6,947 nt of DNA, from NCBI GenBank assembly GCA_013335665.1, contig JAAXVE010000046.1, forward strand, positions 1 to 6,947, given 5' to 3'. Shown one piece after another: positions 4,045-6,947 of the stretch (positions are counted from its first letter, which is position 1; every line of letters begins with the position of its first letter). A program made the position numbers and the translations under genes. The stretch is from Candidatus Falkowiibacteriota bacterium. Its GTDB lineage: Bacteria > Patescibacteriota > Patescibacteriia > Patescibacteriales > GWE2-39-37. The notes beneath the pieces were generated by a model. The model was not told the DNA's origin. It worked only from the letters and a program-made list of their open reading frames with translations, and made no database searches.

Positions 4045-5403
4045 ATGATGAGTCCCGATTTTAAAAGCAGGCTGTTTCCTTTGTTGCCCCAGATCATGTA
4101 CGATTTCGAGCCAGCCAGATTGGTTGATTCGCGCGCTCCGGTGGAGGCTTGGGCCTTGAGCCCTGCTGCCGTCATTCTCGATGAGAAAGGCATAATCGAA
4201 TCCATCGACGAGATGAAACGTTGCCTGTTCGTCCGTCCTGGCGACACTAATTTCTTTGCTGTAAAGTGCAATCCAAACATCTATGTTTTGAGACTGATGC
4301 TCAGTATGGGCTTTGGGCTTGACTGTGCCTCGCCGACAGAATTGTATCTGGCTCTTTTGGCCAATGCGAAGCCAAGTCAGATTATGTACACTGCCAACAA
4401 CCTGACGGCAAATTATCTGGCATACGCCGTCAAGCTCAACTGCATTATAAACATCGATGACGTTACCGGACTGGATTTGCTGGTGGAAGTTCTCAAAAAC
4501 AACAAGTTGAAAATGCCTGAACTGATCTGCTTCCGTTACAACCCTGGCGATCGCCGTTCCGACGGAGGAAGTAATTTCATTATCGGTGAGCCGGTTAATC
4601 AGAAATACGGCTTGACCCATGATCAGATCCTGCCGGCGTATAAACGGGCGAAACAGCTAGGTGCACAGGAGTTCGGGATCCATATGATGTATGCCTCCAA
4701 TTGCCTTGATTACCAGGTATTGGCGGCCAATGTAACAACACAGCTCGATATGGCGGACATGATAGGGACAGAGCTGGGCTCGCCCTTCAAGTTCATAAAT
4801 GCAGGAGGTGGAATCGGGGTTAACTATCGCCCAGGCGAAAAGCCGGTCGACCTGTCAAAGATGGGTGAGATTGTCAACGGGGCAATGGCGGATTTCGAGG
4901 CAAAGCATGGGTATCTGCCGCAGCTTTGGCTCGAGTCCGGACGTTATGTCGTGGCCCCGCATGGCGCTCTTGTTGGCCGTATCATCAATGTCCTTCAGAA
5001 ATACAAAATGTTCATTGGCGTAGATTTTTGCGACGCTTGCGACTTGCATCGCGCGAATATCTACGAAACAGCTTATCACCACATCAACCTGCTCGATGTC
5101 TACGGCCAGCCTAAAACTGGCGATGAAATTGAGGTTGATGTCATTGGTCCGCTCTGCGAAAACGTCCGCCTGGCCAAGGCACGGCTTCTGCCAGTGCCAA
5201 GGAAGAATGATTTCATCGTAGTTGAGGATGCTGGCGGGCACGGCCAGGCCATGGCGTCGCACTACAATGGTTGGGGACTGAGTCAGACGTTAGTTTTGCA
5301 CACTGACAATTCAGTCAGCCGTATTGCCAGAGCCGAAACCATCGGCGATCTGATCCAGACACAGTTGTTGTGCGAAAAAGAAGTTGGTAAAGTCTCTTAT
5401 TGA
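4045..5403 (+). CDS. lysA: PLP-dependent fold-III decarboxylase, diaminopimelate decarboxylase type
   Basis: A 452-residue group IV decarboxylase: an N-terminal TIM-barrel with the PLP lysine K74 (FFAVKCNPN), D93 and S96 in LDCASPTEL, H213 (GIHMMYASN), the phosphate-binding loop GGGIG (254-258), then ESGR (297-300). The C-terminal beta domain supplies C371 (GPLCEN), the usual partner-subunit active-site Cys, and EDAGGHGQAMASHYNG (394-409). The standard enzyme, which makes lysine and CO2 from meso-diaminopimelate, usually has HIGSQ, EPGR and GAYG at these points. The HMMxASN/ESGR/GGHG pattern resembles a divergent LysA-like branch I remember with HTMxASN, ENGR and GAHGHAM. Lysine synthesis is the best guess; another amino-acid decarboxylase is possible. 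Length slightly exceeds the common 415-440. MM at the start leaves ATG 4045 or 4048 open. It has its own leader and terminator, so it is monocistronic. Sampled G+C is about 55%. Confidence 0.85.
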   Translation: MMSPDFKSRLFPLLPQIMYDFEPARLVDSRAPVEAWALSPAAVILDEKGIIESIDEMKRCLFVRPGDTNFFAVKCNPNIYVLRLMLSMGFGLDCASPTELYLALLANAKPSQIMYTANNLTANYLAYAVKLNCIINIDDVTGLDLLVEVLKNNKLKMPELICFRYNPGDRRSDGGSNFIIGEPVNQKYGLTHDQILPAYKRAKQLGAQEFGIHMMYASNCLDYQVLAANVTTQLDMADMIGTELGSPFKFINAGGGIGVNYRPGEKPVDLSKMGEIVNGAMADFEAKHGYLPQLWLESGRYVVAPHGALVGRIINVLQKYKMFIGVDFCDACDLHRANIYETAYHHINLLDVYGQPKTGDEIEVDVIGPLCENVRLAKARLLPVPRKNDFIVVEDAGGHGQAMASHYNGWGLSQTLVLHTDNSVSRIARAETIGDLIQTQLLCEKEVGKVSY

Positions 5404-5423
5404 TTTACCACAACAAAACACAC

Positions 5424-5454
5424 CCCGCAGGCATGTCGTCTGCGGGTTTTTTTT
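5424..5454 (+). terminator. Strong intrinsic terminator after the decarboxylase gene
   Basis: CCCGCAG (5424-5430) and CTGCGGG (5440-5446) pair perfectly over 7 G+C-rich positions around a 9-nt loop, followed by eight T (5447-5454). It begins 20 nt after the TGA, which confirms TGA as a real stop here. Confidence 0.93.
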
Positions 5455-5591
5455 GAAAAACTAAAATTAGTTGCGACTATTTTACCACAATCTTTTTATT
5501 TTTGAGGTAATGGGGGAAATAGTTAGAGTCTGTTAAGGTAATTTTTTCACTAAATTGAGCTTGATGTAAAATAAACAGTCGCGCGAGCGGG

Positions 5592-5626
5592 AAACAAAAG
5601 CCCGGGAATAACTCGGGCGTTTGTTT
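5592..5626 (-). terminator. Terminator of the AI-2E-family gene, long hairpin
   Basis: AAACAAA (5592-5598) pairs with TTTGTTT (5620-5626) and GCCCG (5600-5604) with CGGGC (5614-5618), with one A-G mismatch between, giving a 13-position stem and a 9-nt loop. It lies 16 nt past the stop of the minus-strand gene, where the transcript's 3' arm ends CTTTTGTTT. CAGTC (5576-5580) and GACTG (5632-5636) could add an outer stem. The rest of 5455-5642 shows no gene, only a short AACTAA/TTAGTT repeat near 5460. Confidence 0.7.
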
Positions 5627-5642
5627 GAAGAGACTGGCGATT

Positions 5643-6665
5643 TTAGTTTTTTTTGAGAATCAGAATCTTATACATGTCTACTGCTGAAATAAAAAGAGAA
5701 AGGATTATCGGACCGAAGATGAAACCGAGCGGACCGAAAAAGATTATGCCACCCAGAATGGAAAACAGTACGAAAATGGAGGGAGAGTCCAGTCCTTTGC
5801 CATAGAAATATGCCGAAAGAAGATTGTCTATGAAGAAAACAAGCAAGACCCCGAAGAAGCCGATACCGATTGCAGGGACTATGTTGCGGTTGATAAGAAA
5901 ATAGAGGATGGCAGGGATTATGACGAACGGGGTTCCTAAGCCGGGAACGGCCCCGATAATACCTCCTATACTTGCCCATAGAAGGGCGTTGGGAATGCCG
6001 AAGAGATAGAATGCCAGCGCAAGCAAAATGAAACGGATTAAGCCGACAAAAATAGTTCCGCGTATAACCGAGTTTATTGTCTGATAGACTGAGTTGATGA
6101 TTTCCTTGTTTTGCTCTTTTTCAAATGGACTTAACGAAACGAAAGTTTTAAGCATGGATTTCCCGTCCCGCAGAAAAAAGAAAAAAGTGAACAGAAGAAA
6201 AAATGTTTGGAAAAAGATATAGGCTGTTTGTGAAAGGAGGATGCCAAGATTGTCAGTAACGAAGGCCAGAACTTTTTTTATTAAATCCTGTATATTAAAA
6301 GAAAAGCCAGGCACGACATGGCCGACAAGATCGCTTATATTCCTTTGCAGTGCTTGCGCGTATTGTCCGCGTCCCACTTGTGTCATGGAAAAGAAACCCT
6401 GCGCTTGGTGAAGAATTTGCGAGCCAAGGAAGAGTAGCGGTATTATAAGAAAAACAAGGGCGACTACAACCAGAAGGGCAGCAAAAAAACCTTTCCCACC
6501 ATGAAAAAAAGATGTGAGCTTTTCGTAGGTGGGGTGAAATAGTACAGAGAGCACCATGGCAAGGACGATGATATAGAGAAATGGCTGATAAACTAAGAAA
6601 ATCAAGACTGAAAGTCCTGCAAAAAGCGCAGAAAAAACGATGAGATCTAATCTGTTATTCTTCAT
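5643..6665 (-). CDS. AI-2E family transporter (PerM/UPF0118 membrane protein)
   Basis: A 340-residue polytopic inner-membrane protein with the family's layout. Two hydrophobic segments at about 9-44 are followed by a third at 59-82, an extracytoplasmic-type linker (85-135), a Phe-rich segment (148-165) ending in FFLRDGKSM, then TM segments near 203-222, 225-258, 262-283 and 297-325. Diagnostic strings are SVIRGTIFVGLIRF, GIPNALLWASIGGIIGAVPGLGTP and DNLLSAYFYGKGLDSPSIFVL followed by GGIIFFGPLGFIFGPI. Some members export autoinducer-2 or act as Na+(Li+)/H+ antiporters, but most are uncharacterised, so the cargo is unknown. Length is typical (330-380). No Shine-Dalgarno sequence precedes the ATG; a TATAAT box lies 7 nt upstream, so the mRNA may be leaderless. 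The next minus-strand gene upstream ends 42 nt away. Confidence 0.93.
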   Translation of the reverse strand: MKNNRLDLIVFSALFAGLSVLIFLVYQPFLYIIVLAMVLSVLFHPTYEKLTSFFHGGKGFFAALLVVVALVFLIIPLLFLGSQILHQAQGFFSMTQVGRGQYAQALQRNISDLVGHVVPGFSFNIQDLIKKVLAFVTDNLGILLSQTAYIFFQTFFLLFTFFFFLRDGKSMLKTFVSLSPFEKEQNKEIINSVYQTINSVIRGTIFVGLIRFILLALAFYLFGIPNALLWASIGGIIGAVPGLGTPFVIIPAILYFLINRNIVPAIGIGFFGVLLVFFIDNLLSAYFYGKGLDSPSIFVLFSILGGIIFFGPLGFIFGPIILSLFISAVDMYKILILKKN

Positions 6666-6672
6666 ATGATCA

Positions 6673-6678
6673 ATTATA
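6673..6678 (-). promoter_or_regulatory. -10 box of the AI-2E-family gene, probable leaderless start
   Basis: Read on the minus strand this is a perfect TATAAT, separated from the ATG (6663-6665) by 7 nt, the distance at which transcription normally begins. No good -35 lies 16-18 nt upstream; TGACAA occurs about 25 nt away. With no ribosome site visible, a leaderless transcript is the natural reading, though readthrough from the upstream gene is possible. Confidence 0.5.
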
Positions 6679-6707
6679 GCACATCGAAATCTTTTTTTAC
6701 CACTTTG

Positions 6708-6947
6708 TCATTTTATAAATATCTCTGAAATGTCTATATATTCTTCAAGAACTTCTTTTAGATATGGCGCCAGTTTGTCAGGCGTATTTATTTTTTCCGG
6801 CAGATCGCTGACTCTAGTGTGGCCCATTTTGAAATCTTCGCGGTAGTTCAGCCCCAATTCTTCCGCTAAGTTTTTCACTAGCGCTTGAGCCTTGCGGTTG
6901 CGCCAATCAACTATCAAATCGCCGGTCCGGTCGAAGCTTATCTCAAA
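6708..6947 (-). CDS. C-terminal part of an unrecognised protein, runs off the window
   Basis: The minus-strand frame is open from the right edge to TGA at 6708-6710, giving 79 residues with no start inside that must be used (an internal TTG at 6915-6917 is only one possibility). The visible end begins FEISFDRTGDLIVDWRNR, then an amphipathic helix KAQALVKNLAEELG, a middle part with MGHTRVSDLPEKI, and a final helix rich in Leu, Glu and Tyr ending IFIK. It is soluble-looking, highly charged, and has no membrane segment or cysteine. I cannot name the family. It is on the same strand as the AI-2E-family gene and 42 nt upstream of it, so the two could share a transcript. Confidence 0.6.
   Translation of the reverse strand, partial: FEISFDRTGDLIVDWRNRKAQALVKNLAEELGLNYREDFKMGHTRVSDLPEKINTPDKLAPYLKEVLEEYIDISEIFIK

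Noticed and set aside
4012..4620. Minus-strand 202-codon open frame opposite the decarboxylase
   Set aside because: It overlaps a clear enzyme whose motifs cover the same bases; no recognisable domain, start signal or promoter. Long antisense frames are expected opposite G+C-richer genes.
1..6947. Recoded TGA (code 4 or 25), CRISPR array, tRNA, insertion sequence
   Set aside because: TGA ends the decarboxylase right before a terminator, and tryptophan is TGG throughout; no spaced repeats, cloverleaf or transposase-like frame was seen by eye.

Overview
The window is bacterial and uses the standard code: the decarboxylase gene ends in TGA directly before a strong terminator. G+C is near 45-55% in hand-counted samples of most genes. 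Very short intergenic gaps, near-leaderless promoters and protein types (a CxxC thioredoxin reductase with a degenerate NADPH loop, an AI-2E permease, an ArsR regulator with a CC pair) would fit a small-genome lineage such as Patescibacteria, but nothing here proves the taxon. No rRNA, tRNA, CRISPR array or insertion sequence was seen.

Layout. Positions 22 to about 212, minus strand, hold the C-terminal end of an alpha-glucan (glycogen) phosphorylase. It lies head to head with an M20 metallopeptidase (219-1106, plus) that lacks its N-terminal part. Both genes are missing their 5' ends at the same point, and base composition jumps there (about 32% to about 55% G+C), so this is a rearrangement or an assembly chimera.

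From 1215 to 3320 lies a redox/sulfur block on the plus strand: a sigma70-type promoter with an embedded 26-bp palindrome, an ArsR-family regulator, thioredoxin reductase, a second promoter, thioredoxin, a single-domain rhodanese and a bidirectional terminator. The likely logic is NADPH to TrxB to TrxA to rhodanese or other thiol/persulfide targets, under control of a cysteine-bearing repressor.

Convergent to this block is a small secreted four-cysteine protein of unknown function (3350-3733, minus) with its own promoter and strong ribosome binding site. The 311-nt divergent region 3734-4044 carries two promoters or promoter parts, alternative hairpins and a terminator-like hairpin. It leads into a PLP fold-III decarboxylase of the diaminopimelate decarboxylase type (4045-5403), which ends in a strong terminator.

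On the minus strand at the right are an AI-2E-family (PerM/UPF0118) membrane protein (5643-6665) and the C-terminal end of an unrecognised protein (6708 to the window edge).
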